DNA of 64,000 bases from Streptomyces asiaticus. GTDB taxonomy: Bacteria > Actinomycetota > Actinomycetes > Streptomycetales > Streptomycetaceae. The stretch lies in contig NZ_JAGSHX010000006.1 in NCBI RefSeq assembly GCF_018138715.1, positions 8,556,001-8,620,000 of the forward strand, written 5' to 3'. Position numbers and translations under genes: made by a program. The notes under the pieces were generated by a model. The model was given only the letters and a program-made list of their open reading frames with translations. It searched no databases and was not told the DNA's origin. Positions 56,297-64,000 of the stretch are shown here, in pieces; position 1 is the stretch's first letter, and each line of letters opens with the position of its first letter.

Positions 56297-57700
56297 TCAG
56301 CGCACCGGCTGACCGACGGCCGGCTCCGGGGACGCCTGGGCGGGCACCGCGGTCGGATCGTCCTCGTCGAGGTCGCGTCCCTTGGTCTCGGGCGCCGCGA
56401 ACGCCGTCCAGACGACGGCCCCCAGGACGGCCACGGCCAGTACCCCGAACGTCATCGGCAACCCCAGCAGCGGCCACATCACCGAGCCGAACAGCATCGG
56501 GGCGAAGCCGGTGAGCACGCGGCTGAACGAGGACGCCCAGCCGAAGCCGCTGGCCCGCAGCGTTGTCGGGTACAGCTCGGAGACGTAGGCGTACATGGCG
56601 GGGATGGTCAGCTGCATCAGGAAGCCGAAGACGCCGATGGCCACGACGGAACCCGTCGGCATGCGCATCACCAGCGCGAACACCACCAGTGCGAGCGAGG
56701 CGACCGGGGCCGAGACCCCTATGAGCCACTTCCGGCCGACCGCGTCCACCAGCACCGTGGAGGTCAGGACGCCGACGATGCCGACCGCGCTCATCAGCGT
56801 GGTGCTCATGAAGGCGGCCGTGTCGCCGAGGCCCTCCTCCTTGAGAATGGACGGCAGCCAGCTCAGGGCCGCGTAGTACACCAGCATGACGGTGGCGAAC
56901 AGCAGCCAGGCGGCGGAGGTGATACGCGGGCTGAACTTCCAGACCGCGCGCAGCTGTTCGAGCGCGGCGCGGGGACCGTTCCCCCCGGACTCGTGCACCG
57001 GGGCGGGTATGACGTACGGCTCGGCAGGCGCACCCGTGCGGGCGACCAGATCGTCGATGACGGCCCGCGCCTCGACCTCCCTGCCCTTCCTGCTGAGGTA
57101 GACCGGCGACTCCGGCACACCCCTTCGCACCCAGAACAGCAGCAGCGCCGGAACGCTCATCACGCAGAGCATCCACCGCCAGTTGCCTTCGAGGGAGAGC
57201 ATGGCCGTCGAGACGAGACCGCACAGGGTCACGCCGATCGGCCACCAGGCGTCCAGCGCGGTCAGTACGCGTCCGCGGTACTTCGTCGGGGAGAACTCCG
57301 CCACCAGGGCGTAGTCGACGGGAATACAGCCGCCCAGTCCGACACCCGCGATGAAGCGCAGGGCGAGGAAGATCCCGTAGTTCGGGGCCAGGGCACCGGC
57401 GACCGAGAACAGCGCGAAGATCAGCAGGGTGACGCTGAAGGCCTTCTTGCGTCCGATGCGGTCGGCGATCGCGCCCCAGGCCACCGCGCCCACGGCCATG
57501 CCGACCAGATTGGCGGTGGCCACCAGACCTCGCTGGGAGAGTGAGAGGTGGAAGTGGTCGCCCAACAGCGGCATCAGAAAGCCGTTGAGGGCGATGTCAT
57601 AGGCGTCGAAGAGGTAGCCGAGGCCGCCGATGATGAAGATCCTGCCCTGGACTCCCCATCTCCATGGGAGGTCCTGGACGATGTGGTCGCCTGTTTTCAC
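56297..57700 (-). CDS. MFS transporter, aromatic/N-heterocyclic acid importer
   Basis: GTG 57700 chosen with GTGGAG upstream; longer open frames lack support. The 467-residue protein has twelve hydrophobic segments, the MFS loop motif GAIADRIGRKKAFS between helices 2 and 3, and sugar/acid-symporter-like DYALVAEFSPTKYRGRV. It resembles the aromatic acid:H+ symporters and NicT. Inside the operon, between the flavin monooxygenase and the Mo hydroxylase, it is the likely importer of the pathway substrate. Confidence 0.88.
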   Translation of the reverse strand: MKTGDHIVQDLPWRWGVQGRIFIIGGLGYLFDAYDIALNGFLMPLLGDHFHLSLSQRGLVATANLVGMAVGAVAWGAIADRIGRKKAFSVTLLIFALFSVAGALAPNYGIFLALRFIAGVGLGGCIPVDYALVAEFSPTKYRGRVLTALDAWWPIGVTLCGLVSTAMLSLEGNWRWMLCVMSVPALLLFWVRRGVPESPVYLSRKGREVEARAVIDDLVARTGAPAEPYVIPAPVHESGGNGPRAALEQLRAVWKFSPRITSAAWLLFATVMLVYYAALSWLPSILKEEGLGDTAAFMSTTLMSAVGIVGVLTSTVLVDAVGRKWLIGVSAPVASLALVVFALVMRMPTGSVVAIGVFGFLMQLTIPAMYAYVSELYPTTLRASGFGWASSFSRVLTGFAPMLFGSVMWPLLGLPMTFGVLAVAVLGAVVWTAFAAPETKGRDLDEDDPTAVPAQASPEPAVGQPVR

Positions 57701-57825
57701 TGTCGCTCCACGGGGTGTTCGGGGATGTGCCCGCGCGGGGCGACACCGAGGTGGATGAGCGGGAAGTGGCCCCGGAGGGGTCGAGGGATGAGCGGAGGGG
57801 GAGGGGAGGGGCGGGGAGGGGCCGG

Positions 57826-59097
57826 TCAGCGGGCGAAGCGGTAGTCGAAGGCGCCCAGGTCCGGGTCCTCGAGGGGGCTGCCGCTCCACAACCAGTGGTA
57901 GGAGACGTCGGATTCGCCGTCGAAGCCGCGCCGCAGCAGGGCGTCCCTGGCCTCCTGCTGGGGGCCGTCGGGGTAGTGGTAGAAGGTCTTGTTCTGTAGT
58001 GAGGCGTCCTGGACCATGCCGGCGTGCTTGGCTCGCCGGTCCACATAGCGCCGCAGCGCGCCCTCGACGCCGTCGGCGGTTATCCGGCCCAGTTCCTCGG
58101 CCAGTACGGCGGCGTCCTCCATGGCCTGGGAGGCACCCTGGGCCTGGTAGGGCAGCATGGCGTGGCAGGCGTCGCCCAGGAGGGCCACCCGGCCGTCCAT
58201 CCAGACCGGGTCGCGCCGGCGGTGGTAGAGGGCGAAGGAGAGCACGTCCTCCTTGGCCTTGGACAGCATCGCCGCCGCCCGGTCGTCCCAGCCCTGGTAG
58301 GCGTTCACCAGGTCTTCCGCGGTGGCCGAGCCGGTCCATTTCTCGGCGACCTCGTCCGTGCACGGGACGCAGCCGACGACGTTGAGGTACTCGCCGCCGC
58401 GGATCATGTAGTGCACCAGGTGCCGGTCGGGGCCGTACCAGATGGTGCTCTGGAAGCGGTCCATCAAGAAGCGCGTGGCCGGGTCGGCGGCGATGAGGTC
58501 GCCGGGGATGAGGACCCGGAAGGCCATCTCGCCGGAGAACAGCAGGGTGTCGGGGAGGCCCATGAGGTCGCGGACCCGGGAACGGATGCCGTCGGCGCCG
58601 ATCAGCACATCGGCTTCGAAGCGCCGGCCGTCCTCGGTCACGGCCGCGGGGCGGCGGGGGTCGCTCCGGTCCAGTTCGCCGACCCGGCTCGAGGTGTGCA
58701 GCGCGACCACCGGGCCGGGGCCGGCCGGGTCGACGCAGGCATCGGTGAGGACACCGTGCAGATCGGCCCGGTGGTAGTGCCAGTACGGCGCGTTGTAGTG
58801 CTGCTTGACGTAGTCACCGAGCTGGGTCAGGCCGATGATGCTGCCGTCCTTCCACCGGCGCCGCACCTGGTCCAGGGGCTCGGTGCGGATGGCCTCCAGT
58901 TGCCTGCGCAGCCCCAGCCCGAGCAGGACCCGGCTGGCGTTGGGCGCTGTCTGGATGCCCGCGCCGATCTCGCCGAACTGCGGTGCCTGCTCCAGTACGG
59001 TCACCTGATGGCCGCGCTGCCGCAGCGACAGCGCGGCGGTCATTCCGCCGAGCCCGCCGCCGACGATGACGACGTCGAGGGATTGGGTGGATGCCAT
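57826..59097 (-). CDS. FAD-dependent hydroxylase of the nic-type operon
   Basis: ATG 59097 with GGAGAG upstream. The 423-residue flavoprotein shows VIVGGGLGGMTAALSLRQRG, the DG motif (GADGIRSRVRD) and GDACHAMLPYQAQGASQAMED. By context it should take the place of NicC (6-hydroxynicotinate 3-monooxygenase), which hydroxylates and decarboxylates to 2,5-dihydroxypyridine. However, Pseudomonas NicC has a conserved His in AGIH, whereas this protein has Gln49 in GAGIQTAPN, as in 3-hydroxybenzoate-6-hydroxylase relatives. The substrate therefore remains open. A 125-bp gap separates it from the MFS gene. Confidence 0.85.
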   Translation of the reverse strand: MASTQSLDVVIVGGGLGGMTAALSLRQRGHQVTVLEQAPQFGEIGAGIQTAPNASRVLLGLGLRRQLEAIRTEPLDQVRRRWKDGSIIGLTQLGDYVKQHYNAPYWHYHRADLHGVLTDACVDPAGPGPVVALHTSSRVGELDRSDPRRPAAVTEDGRRFEADVLIGADGIRSRVRDLMGLPDTLLFSGEMAFRVLIPGDLIAADPATRFLMDRFQSTIWYGPDRHLVHYMIRGGEYLNVVGCVPCTDEVAEKWTGSATAEDLVNAYQGWDDRAAAMLSKAKEDVLSFALYHRRRDPVWMDGRVALLGDACHAMLPYQAQGASQAMEDAAVLAEELGRITADGVEGALRRYVDRRAKHAGMVQDASLQNKTFYHYPDGPQQEARDALLRRGFDGESDVSYHWLWSGSPLEDPDLGAFDYRFAR

Positions 59098-59128
59098 GTT
59101 CTCTCCAGATGCGGGTGCGGCGGCGGGA

Positions 59129-60160
59129 TCAGAAGTCGACGAGCCGGCCCGCGGTGACGACCTCCTGGTCGTCGACGGAGACGGTGCAGCCGCGCATGGC
59201 GATGTCGACGTGCGCATACGATTCGCGCTCGAGTACGGGGTGGGGTCCGGTGGACCACAGGAAGTTTCCGGCGAACGCCCGCGCGTCCATGCCCATTAGC
59301 TCTTCCTTGCCGTACAGGGCGGTGGCGAACCAGTCGGCGGTGCGCATCAGACCCCAGCCCATATGGGACAGGCTGCGCCCCCATTCGTCGTTCGCGTCGT
59401 CGAAGAAGGTGTTCAGCAAATGGGCCTCGGCGCCACCGGACACCTTCTCGATGTTCCCGCCCGCGATCTCCAGAGTGACCGGCTGGCGTACGTACTCCTT
59501 GAACGGCAGCAGGATGTCGCCCTCGGAGAGCACGATCCGGCCCTCGGAGAACCGCGGCCAGCACAGGACCATGGTGCTCGGCCAGTGGTCCCAGCGGCCC
59601 GGGTCGTCGGCGAAGCCCACCTGGAACTCCGGCTTGGAGCCCGGCAGTTCGACGGTCAGGTCGGTGCCGGCCTCGGAGGTCACCCGCATGACGGACGCGC
59701 TCTTCAGCAGGTTGACGCCCTTGAGCACCTCCGCCTTGTCCTCCGGCTTGGGGAGATTGCGGATGAGTACGTCGGGGGCGTCGCACACGAAGAGGATGCG
59801 GGTGCCCGTCCGCATGATCTCCTGCTGGAGCGGGGCGTGGATGAAGCCCTCCCGCGTGAGGTCCACGACGAGGTCGGCGGCCTTGAGCAGGTTCTGCGCG
59901 GCGGTGTCGCCGAGCACCGCGCTCAGGCCGGGTCCGGCACCGGTGCGGGTGCTGTCCGAAGGCGACGGGTTGCCGCCGGGGACCGTGGCGGCGATGACGT
60001 GCGCGCCGCAGGCCTTGGCGGCGCCGAAGGCGGCCGCCACGTAGTCGCCGCGGCTGGTGGGCTCGGACAGGACGACGACGTGCTCATCGGGCTTGAGCTT
60101 GCACAGCTTCAGCTCCTGGGTGAACGCCTCGAGCAGGTCAACGGAGGTGAGGTCGAGCAT
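59129..60160 (-). CDS. nicX: 2,5-dihydroxypyridine 5,6-dioxygenase (NicX family)
   Basis: ATG 60160 with AGGAG upstream. The 343-residue enzyme has an M29-aminopeptidase-like fold and the Fe(II) triad of NicX: His266 (SLSHMGWG), His317 and Asp319 (YAHVDIAM), the same positions as His265/His318/Asp320 in the Pseudomonas enzyme. It opens 2,5-dihydroxypyridine to N-formylmaleamate. It is the first gene of the 11-gene operon, and 731 bp of apparently non-coding DNA lies upstream as its likely promoter region. Confidence 0.92.
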   Translation of the reverse strand: MLDLTSVDLLEAFTQELKLCKLKPDEHVVVLSEPTSRGDYVAAAFGAAKACGAHVIAATVPGGNPSPSDSTRTGAGPGLSAVLGDTAAQNLLKAADLVVDLTREGFIHAPLQQEIMRTGTRILFVCDAPDVLIRNLPKPEDKAEVLKGVNLLKSASVMRVTSEAGTDLTVELPGSKPEFQVGFADDPGRWDHWPSTMVLCWPRFSEGRIVLSEGDILLPFKEYVRQPVTLEIAGGNIEKVSGGAEAHLLNTFFDDANDEWGRSLSHMGWGLMRTADWFATALYGKEELMGMDARAFAGNFLWSTGPHPVLERESYAHVDIAMRGCTVSVDDQEVVTAGRLVDF

Positions 60161-60599
60161 GTCTCGCTCCTGGGGGAGGGGAAGGTGGCAGACGGCGATC
60201 GCATGGTCCGGGCAGGCGTAGAGGGTATGGATCCAGCCATGCGGCCAGGTGGCTTCATGGGGAGACGCGGGTCTCACGGGCGCCGCCGACGAATTAATCC
60301 GAACGCGTACGATCTGGGTTTGGCAAGGGGTACGGCCGAACTATTTTGTGATCAGTCCGCCTCCCGGGGTGGTCGCGACGGGCAGGGCACCCCCGCTGAC
60401 CTCGCATTTTCCCTAGGTGTCGGCCGTCTTTCCCGGCTTCACGAAGATGAACGAAAGATGATCGTGGCTGGCATGAAGCCTTGCGCCGAGAGTTCGTACG
60501 TGCTCGGATGGTTTCTGTTCACATCCGGAACTGCGTGCCCTGAGCTGCCTCGCGATGGCTGGTTCTCAGCGGCACGCGCCGCCGCCAAGGAGGGCTCCG

Positions 60600-60731
60600 A
60601 TGGTCATCCCCCGCGTCCCTCGGCGCACCGTCGTCCCGGCGCGCATGGCTCCGTCGCGTCACCGCGCCTGCCCGGCGCCCTCGCGGGTACACGCGAGGGC
60701 CGCGGGGCATCGGCCCCGCGGCCCCATCTGA
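60600..60731 (+). CDS. Possible 43-residue Arg/Pro-rich small protein
   Basis: An ATG frame with AAGGAGG at ideal distance, starting VIPRVPRRTVVPARM, ending GPI-stop. It is strongly basic (about ten Arg) and its last third coincides with two overlapping hairpins. No homologue is recognised and no same-strand gene lies close downstream, so it may be spurious or a leader-type peptide. Confidence 0.3.
   Translation: MVIPRVPRRTVVPARMAPSRHRACPAPSRVHARAAGHRPRGPI
60677..60724. terminator. Overlapping hairpin pair downstream of DUF664 gene
   Basis: Hairpin A GCCCTCGCG/CGCGAGGGC (60677-60700) and hairpin B GGGCCGCGGGGC/GCCCCGCGGCCC (60697-60724, loop ATCG) share four bases and cannot form together. 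Hairpin B is a strong stem and may terminate minus-strand transcription from the DUF664 gene at 60892. Confidence 0.45.
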
Positions 60732-60891
60732 CGCGGCGTCACTAAGCGGCCTCGCTGACGTCCGGTGCGGTTCGGGTGCGCCCCGAAGGGGCGCGGGGCG
60801 GTATCGGTATGCGGCTCCGCCGCGGGGCGCGACCGGCCACGGCGAAGCCGCGGATGAACGACCGCACCTCGCGGCACTTCCCGTGGAGCGC

Positions 60892-61407
60892 TCAGTCGCC
60901 GGTGACGCCGTCGATCCGCTCGCGGATGAGGTCGGCGTGGCCGTTGTGGCGGGCGTACTCCTCGATCATGTGCAGGTAGATCCAGCGCAGGTTGTAGTCC
61001 CCGCGGCCGGGACGGCTGGCCACATCGTCCAGGGAGCGGCCCGCGGCGGCCTCCTTGGCCTTGGCGATCTCCTCCCGCCAGATGGCGAAGGCGGTCTCCG
61101 AGGTGTCCTCGTCGGTGAGGTGGAACTCCCCGTCCGGGTCCTCCTCGCTGTACCAGATCGGCGCTATGTCCTGCCGGTCGAGCACCCGCCGGAACCAGCT
61201 CCGCTCGACCTCGGCCATATGCCGTACCAGGCCGAGCAGGGTCAGCCCGGACGGCGGCGCCGACGCCTCGCGCAGCTGCTTGTCGTCCAGGCCCTCGCAC
61301 TTGAGGGCGAGGGTCGCGCGGTGGAAGTCCAGCCACCCCTCCAGGCTGGTGCGTTCATCGGCGGTCCGGGGCGGGTCGGGGCGTTCTGTGATCGTCATGG
61401 CGGTCAT
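60892..61407 (-). CDS. DinB-like/DUF664 family protein
   Basis: A 171-residue protein beginning MTAMTITERPDPPRT (ATG 61407, or ATG 61398). DUF664 features are ERTSLEGWLDFHRATL, LVRHMAEVERSWFRRVL and LRWIYLHMIEEYARHNGHAD. The four-helix DinB/YfiT-like fold binds a divalent metal through three histidines, two of which (HMAEVERSW and EYARHNGH) are visible. Actinobacterial members include mycothiol-dependent enzymes. It ends at the hairpin region upstream of nicX. Confidence 0.85.
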   Translation of the reverse strand: MTAMTITERPDPPRTADERTSLEGWLDFHRATLALKCEGLDDKQLREASAPPSGLTLLGLVRHMAEVERSWFRRVLDRQDIAPIWYSEEDPDGEFHLTDEDTSETAFAIWREEIAKAKEAAAGRSLDDVASRPGRGDYNLRWIYLHMIEEYARHNGHADLIRERIDGVTGD

Positions 61408-61438
61408 GATGAGGCGCCGCCCTCATGACCGCCACGCG

Positions 61439-62092
61439 TTATTCGTCCAGCATCCCGCGCAGCAGCTCCTCGAACCCGGTGCGCAGCGCCGCGCGGTCGG
61501 GTACGGCGTCGTGGTCGGCGCCCGCGGCGCAGCTGAACATCAGCCCCTCGCACCAGGCGACCAGTGACCGCGCGTGCCGCCGGGGCTCGGTGGAGCCCAG
61601 CGCCGTCATCATCGCCTCGAGTGGCTCCCGGAAGCCGCGCCCCGTGGCGTCGTAGAACTCCCGCAGCTCAGGGCGGCGGGTCGCCTCCAGCGCGAGCTCG
61701 TAGCGGGCGATCAGCAGATCGCGCTGGGTGGTGAGTGAGCGGTGCAGGGCCAGCGCGAGCGCGTCGGCCGGCCCCGCGACCGGATCGGTTCCCTTCGGCG
61801 CCGCGCCGGCGGGGCCCGGCATCTCGTCGGGCGCCAGCACCTCCGCCTCCCGCTGGGCCAGCCGCCGGACCGCGGCCTTGAGCAGGGCGGCGCGGGTCCG
61901 GGCGTGGTTGGAGGTCGAGCCGAGCGGCAGCCCGGCCGCCTCGTCCACCGCGCGGTGCGTCAGCCCCCGCATCCCGCGCTCGGCCAGCAGCGTCAGCGCG
62001 GTATCGGCGATCAGCTCGGCGCGGGACGCGCCGGACGCGGAGGCGGACGGGGCGGCGCCGGAAGCGGAAGCGGCGGTTCGATCAGCGGTCAT
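61439..62092 (-). CDS. TetR family regulator
   Basis: A 217-residue protein with an Ala/Ser-rich N-terminus, helix-turn-helix SRAELIADTALTLLAERGMR / TSNHARTRAALLKAAV and an all-helical ligand domain (EALMMTALGSTEPRRHARS in close form). It diverges from an FAD monooxygenase over 86 bp that holds two operator-like palindromes, so it probably represses that enzyme and itself. Confidence 0.9.
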   Translation of the reverse strand: MTADRTAASASGAAPSASASGASRAELIADTALTLLAERGMRGLTHRAVDEAAGLPLGSTSNHARTRAALLKAAVRRLAQREAEVLAPDEMPGPAGAAPKGTDPVAGPADALALALHRSLTTQRDLLIARYELALEATRRPELREFYDATGRGFREPLEAMMTALGSTEPRRHARSLVAWCEGLMFSCAAGADHDAVPDRAALRTGFEELLRGMLDE

Positions 62093-62121
62093 GGGGCCAA
62101 CCTAAGCCCATCCGTCACGCG

Positions 62122-62164
62122 TACTACGGGTGTAGTAACGTAAGTGAGTACTACACCTGTAGTT
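62122..62164. promoter_or_regulatory. Two TetR operators upstream of FAD monooxygenase
   Basis: TACTAC-GGGT-GTAGTA (62122-62137, perfect) and TACTAC-ACCT-GTAGTT (62149-62164, one mismatch), spaced 27 bp centre to centre. A GGAGG Shine-Dalgarno for the monooxygenase follows at 62170. Confidence 0.75.
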
Positions 62165-62178
62165 GGTCTGGAGGAGTC

Positions 62179-63378
62179 ATGCAGCAGCCCCGTGCCGTCG
62201 TCATCGGTGCCGGAGTCGGCGGGCTCACCGCCGCCGCGGCCCTGCACCGCCGCGGCTGGTCCATCACCGTCCTGGAGCGGGCCGCCCGCCTCGAGCCGGT
62301 CGGCGCCGGAATCTCCCTCGCCGCCAACTCCCAGCGCGCCCTGGACGCCATCGATCTCGGCGACGACGTGCGCGCGCTCGCCGCCTGGCAGGGCGGCGGC
62401 GGACTGCGCACCCCCGGCGGCCGCTGGCTCTCCCGGATGGACAGCGCCACCATGGCCGAGCGCTTCGGCGGCCCGCTGGTCCTCCTCCACCGGGCCACCC
62501 TCGTCGATCTGCTCGTCTCCCGGCTGCCCCAGGGCGCGGTCCGCACCGGGACCGCCGCCCGGCTGGCCGACCCCGGCGCCGCCGACCGCCCGGCCCGGGT
62601 CACCACCGAGGACGGCGACCACGAGGCGGACCTCGTCATCGGCGCCGACGGCATCGACTCGGCCGTCCGCCGCGCGCTCTTCCCGGACCACCCCGGGCCC
62701 CGCTACGCCGGATTCACCACCTGGCGTGTCGTCATCCCCGCCCCCGACCGGCCGTTCGAGCCGCACGAGACCTGGGGGAGGGGCCGGATCTGGGGCACCC
62801 AGCCGCTCAAGGACGGCCGGGTCTACGCCTACGCGGCGGCCGTCGCCCCGCCCGGCGGCCGGGCCCCGGACGACGAGCGGTCCGCACTGCTGCGGCTCTA
62901 CGGCGACTGGCACCGGCCCGTCCCCGACGTCCTCGCCGCCGTCGCGCCCCCGGACGTGCTGCGCCATGACATCCGGTACATGGCCGAGCCGCTGCCCGCC
63001 TACCACCGGGGCCGGGTCGCCCTCCTCGGCGACGCCGCCCATGCGATGGCCCCCACGATGGGGCAGGGCGGCAACCAGGCCATCGAGGACGCCGTCGTCC
63101 TCGCCCACCAGCTGGCCCCCGGCATCGCCGACCCCTCCGCCGCACTGGCCGCCTACACCCGCGACCGGCTGCCCCGCACCATGGACGTGGTGCGCCGCTC
63201 GGCGCGCACCGCCCGCATGATCACCCTCACCAGTGCCCCCGCCGTCGCCCTGCGCGACGCCGCGATCGCCGCCGTCGGTCGCCTCGCCCCCGGTCTCGCC
63301 CTCCGCTCCTTCGACGGCATCGCCGACTGGTCTCCGCCCACCTCCACGTATCCTGCGGGGGCACAGCGGAAGGCGTGA
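62179..63378 (+). CDS. FAD-dependent monooxygenase
   Basis: A 399-residue flavoprotein with VVIGAGVGGLTAAAALHRRG, the DG motif (GADGIDSAVRRALF), and the late GDAAHAMAPTMGQGGNQAIED. It is single-domain, of the PHBH/salicylate hydroxylase class. Repressed by the divergent TetR by inference; substrate unknown. It is followed 23 bp later by a Gfo/Idh/MocA oxidoreductase on the same strand. Confidence 0.9.
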   Translation: MQQPRAVVIGAGVGGLTAAAALHRRGWSITVLERAARLEPVGAGISLAANSQRALDAIDLGDDVRALAAWQGGGGLRTPGGRWLSRMDSATMAERFGGPLVLLHRATLVDLLVSRLPQGAVRTGTAARLADPGAADRPARVTTEDGDHEADLVIGADGIDSAVRRALFPDHPGPRYAGFTTWRVVIPAPDRPFEPHETWGRGRIWGTQPLKDGRVYAYAAAVAPPGGRAPDDERSALLRLYGDWHRPVPDVLAAVAPPDVLRHDIRYMAEPLPAYHRGRVALLGDAAHAMAPTMGQGGNQAIEDAVVLAHQLAPGIADPSAALAAYTRDRLPRTMDVVRRSARTARMITLTSAPAVALRDAAIAAVGRLAPGLALRSFDGIADWSPPTSTYPAGAQRKA

Positions 63379-63401
63379 TCGGAAGAGACCGGGGAGAACA
63401 T

Positions 63402-64000
63402 ATGAGGGTCGGCTGCGTCGGGCTCGGCGACATCGCGCAGAAGGCGTATCTGCCCGTGCTGATGGCCCGTCCCGGCCTGGAGCCGCATCTCCACACCCGC
63501 ACCCCGGCCACCCTCCAGCGGGTCGCCGACAGCTATCGCGTCCCCGGAGCCCAGCGCCACGCCGACCTGGACTCGCTGCTCGCGGCCGGGCTCGACGCGG
63601 CCTTCGTACACGCCCCGACCGACACCCACGCCGATCTCGTCACCCGGCTGCTCGAGGCCGGGGTGCCCACGTACGTGGACAAGCCGCTCGCGTACCACCT
63701 CGCCGACAGCGAGCGGCTCGTGCGGCTCGCCGAGGAGCGCGGGGTGAGCCTGATGGTCGGCTTCAACCGGCGTTACGCGCCCGGCTACGCCCAGTGCCTG
63801 GACCATCCGCGCGATCTGATCCTGCTCCAGAAGAACCGCGTCGGCCTCGCCGAGGACCCGCGCACCCTGGTCCTGGACGACTTCATCCACGTGGTCGACA
63901 CGCTGCGCTTCCTCGCGCCCGGACCGGTGGACCACATCGATGTGCGCGCCAGGGTCCGCGGCGGGCTGATACACCATGTGCTGCTCCAGCTGTCCGGGGA
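63402..64000 (+). CDS. Gfo/Idh/MocA family oxidoreductase, 3' truncated by window edge
   Basis: ATG 63402 follows GGGGAGAA; the frame is open to the end of the window. The first 199 residues show the Rossmann fold (MRVGCVGLGDIAQKAYLPVL), TDTHADLV, and the EKP-equivalent VDKPLAYHLAD (Lys catalytic), then GFNRRYAPGY and DDFIHVVDTLRFL at the start of the C-terminal domain. NAD(P)-dependent; substrate unknown, commonly sugars or inositols. Confidence 0.9.
   Translation, partial: MRVGCVGLGDIAQKAYLPVLMARPGLEPHLHTRTPATLQRVADSYRVPGAQRHADLDSLLAAGLDAAFVHAPTDTHADLVTRLLEAGVPTYVDKPLAYHLADSERLVRLAEERGVSLMVGFNRRYAPGYAQCLDHPRDLILLQKNRVGLAEDPRTLVLDDFIHVVDTLRFLAPGPVDHIDVRARVRGGLIHHVLLQLSG

Larger units (their letters stand above)
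60161..60891. other. 731-bp gap upstream of the nic-type operon
   Basis: Contains the minus-strand promoter region of nicX (a TTGCCA -35-like element on the minus strand near 60330) and, in its right half, several GC-rich hairpins, including GCGCCCC-GAA-GGGGCGC (60778-60794) and GCGGC-TCC-GCCGC (60811-60823). Its left part, about 60290-60540, is lower in GC than the genes. Only one short possible gene is seen (60600-60731). Confidence 0.5.

Overview
The window is actinobacterial and almost certainly from Streptomyces. It is very GC-rich with strong third-position GC bias, many genes start with GTG, 4-bp ATGA/GTGA gene overlaps are common, and the families present (DUF881/small basic protein cluster, DUF5999, actinobacterial FHA and MerR pair, two-aptamer glycine riboswitch upstream of gcvP, DUF3224) are typical of that genus. 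No species is claimed.

Layout. (1) 1-5.6 kb: a conserved block of DUF881, small basic protein, DUF881, GarA-like FHA protein, FtsR-like MerR, DUF151 nuclease and a second MerR, linking envelope, cell division and metabolic control. (2) 5.7-11 kb: DNA polymerase IV, a PRC-barrel protein, a tandem glycine riboswitch and gcvP. (3) 11-28 kb: mostly core accessory enzymes and regulators (glutamate-cysteine ligase family, CPBP protease, PhzF, PadR, SRPBCC, Clp-N protein, two EamA exporters, MocR and LysR regulators, two flavin-fold proteins, a degenerate isochorismatase-fold protein, Rieske lipoprotein, ABC-F ATPase, SpoIIE/PP2C phosphatase). A 168-bp palindromic MITE-like element at 21.03-21.20 kb supplies the stop codons of both flanking convergent genes. 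(4) 28.2-35.9 kb: a complete selenocysteine system, selA, selB, selC (antisense), selD, next to its client, a formate dehydrogenase catalytic subunit with an in-frame UGA (Sec188) and a recognisable bSECIS hairpin. The selB frame runs antisense into selC and stops at the UGA complementary to the UCA anticodon. (5) 36-43 kb: an accessory stretch with HAD hydrolase, LysR/SDR and TetR/flavin-monooxygenase pairs carrying clear palindromic operators, a decayed SGNH hydrolase and a membrane metallophosphoesterase. (6) 43-49 kb: HipA-like kinase with DUF3037 partner, two FabG-like reductases, uracil-DNA glycosylase, DUF3224 and a WYL regulator with a 39-bp perfect operator palindrome. (7) 48.9-60.2 kb: an 11-gene minus-strand operon that reads as a full N-heteroaromatic (nicotinate-type) degradation pathway: three-subunit molybdenum hydroxylase plus CoxG, flavin monooxygenase, MFS importer, NicX-type 2,5-dihydroxypyridine dioxygenase, N-formylmaleamate deformylase, maleamate amidohydrolase, maleate isomerase and a MarR regulator. 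(8) 60.2-64 kb: a hairpin-rich 730-bp gap, a DinB-like/DUF664 protein, a TetR with two operators facing a flavin monooxygenase, and the start of a Gfo/Idh/MocA oxidoreductase.

The two systems that act as units are the selenocysteine cassette, where every machinery gene and one substrate lie together, and the nic-type operon, whose genes are translationally coupled through most of their length and together would take a hydroxylated or carboxylated pyridine to fumarate.
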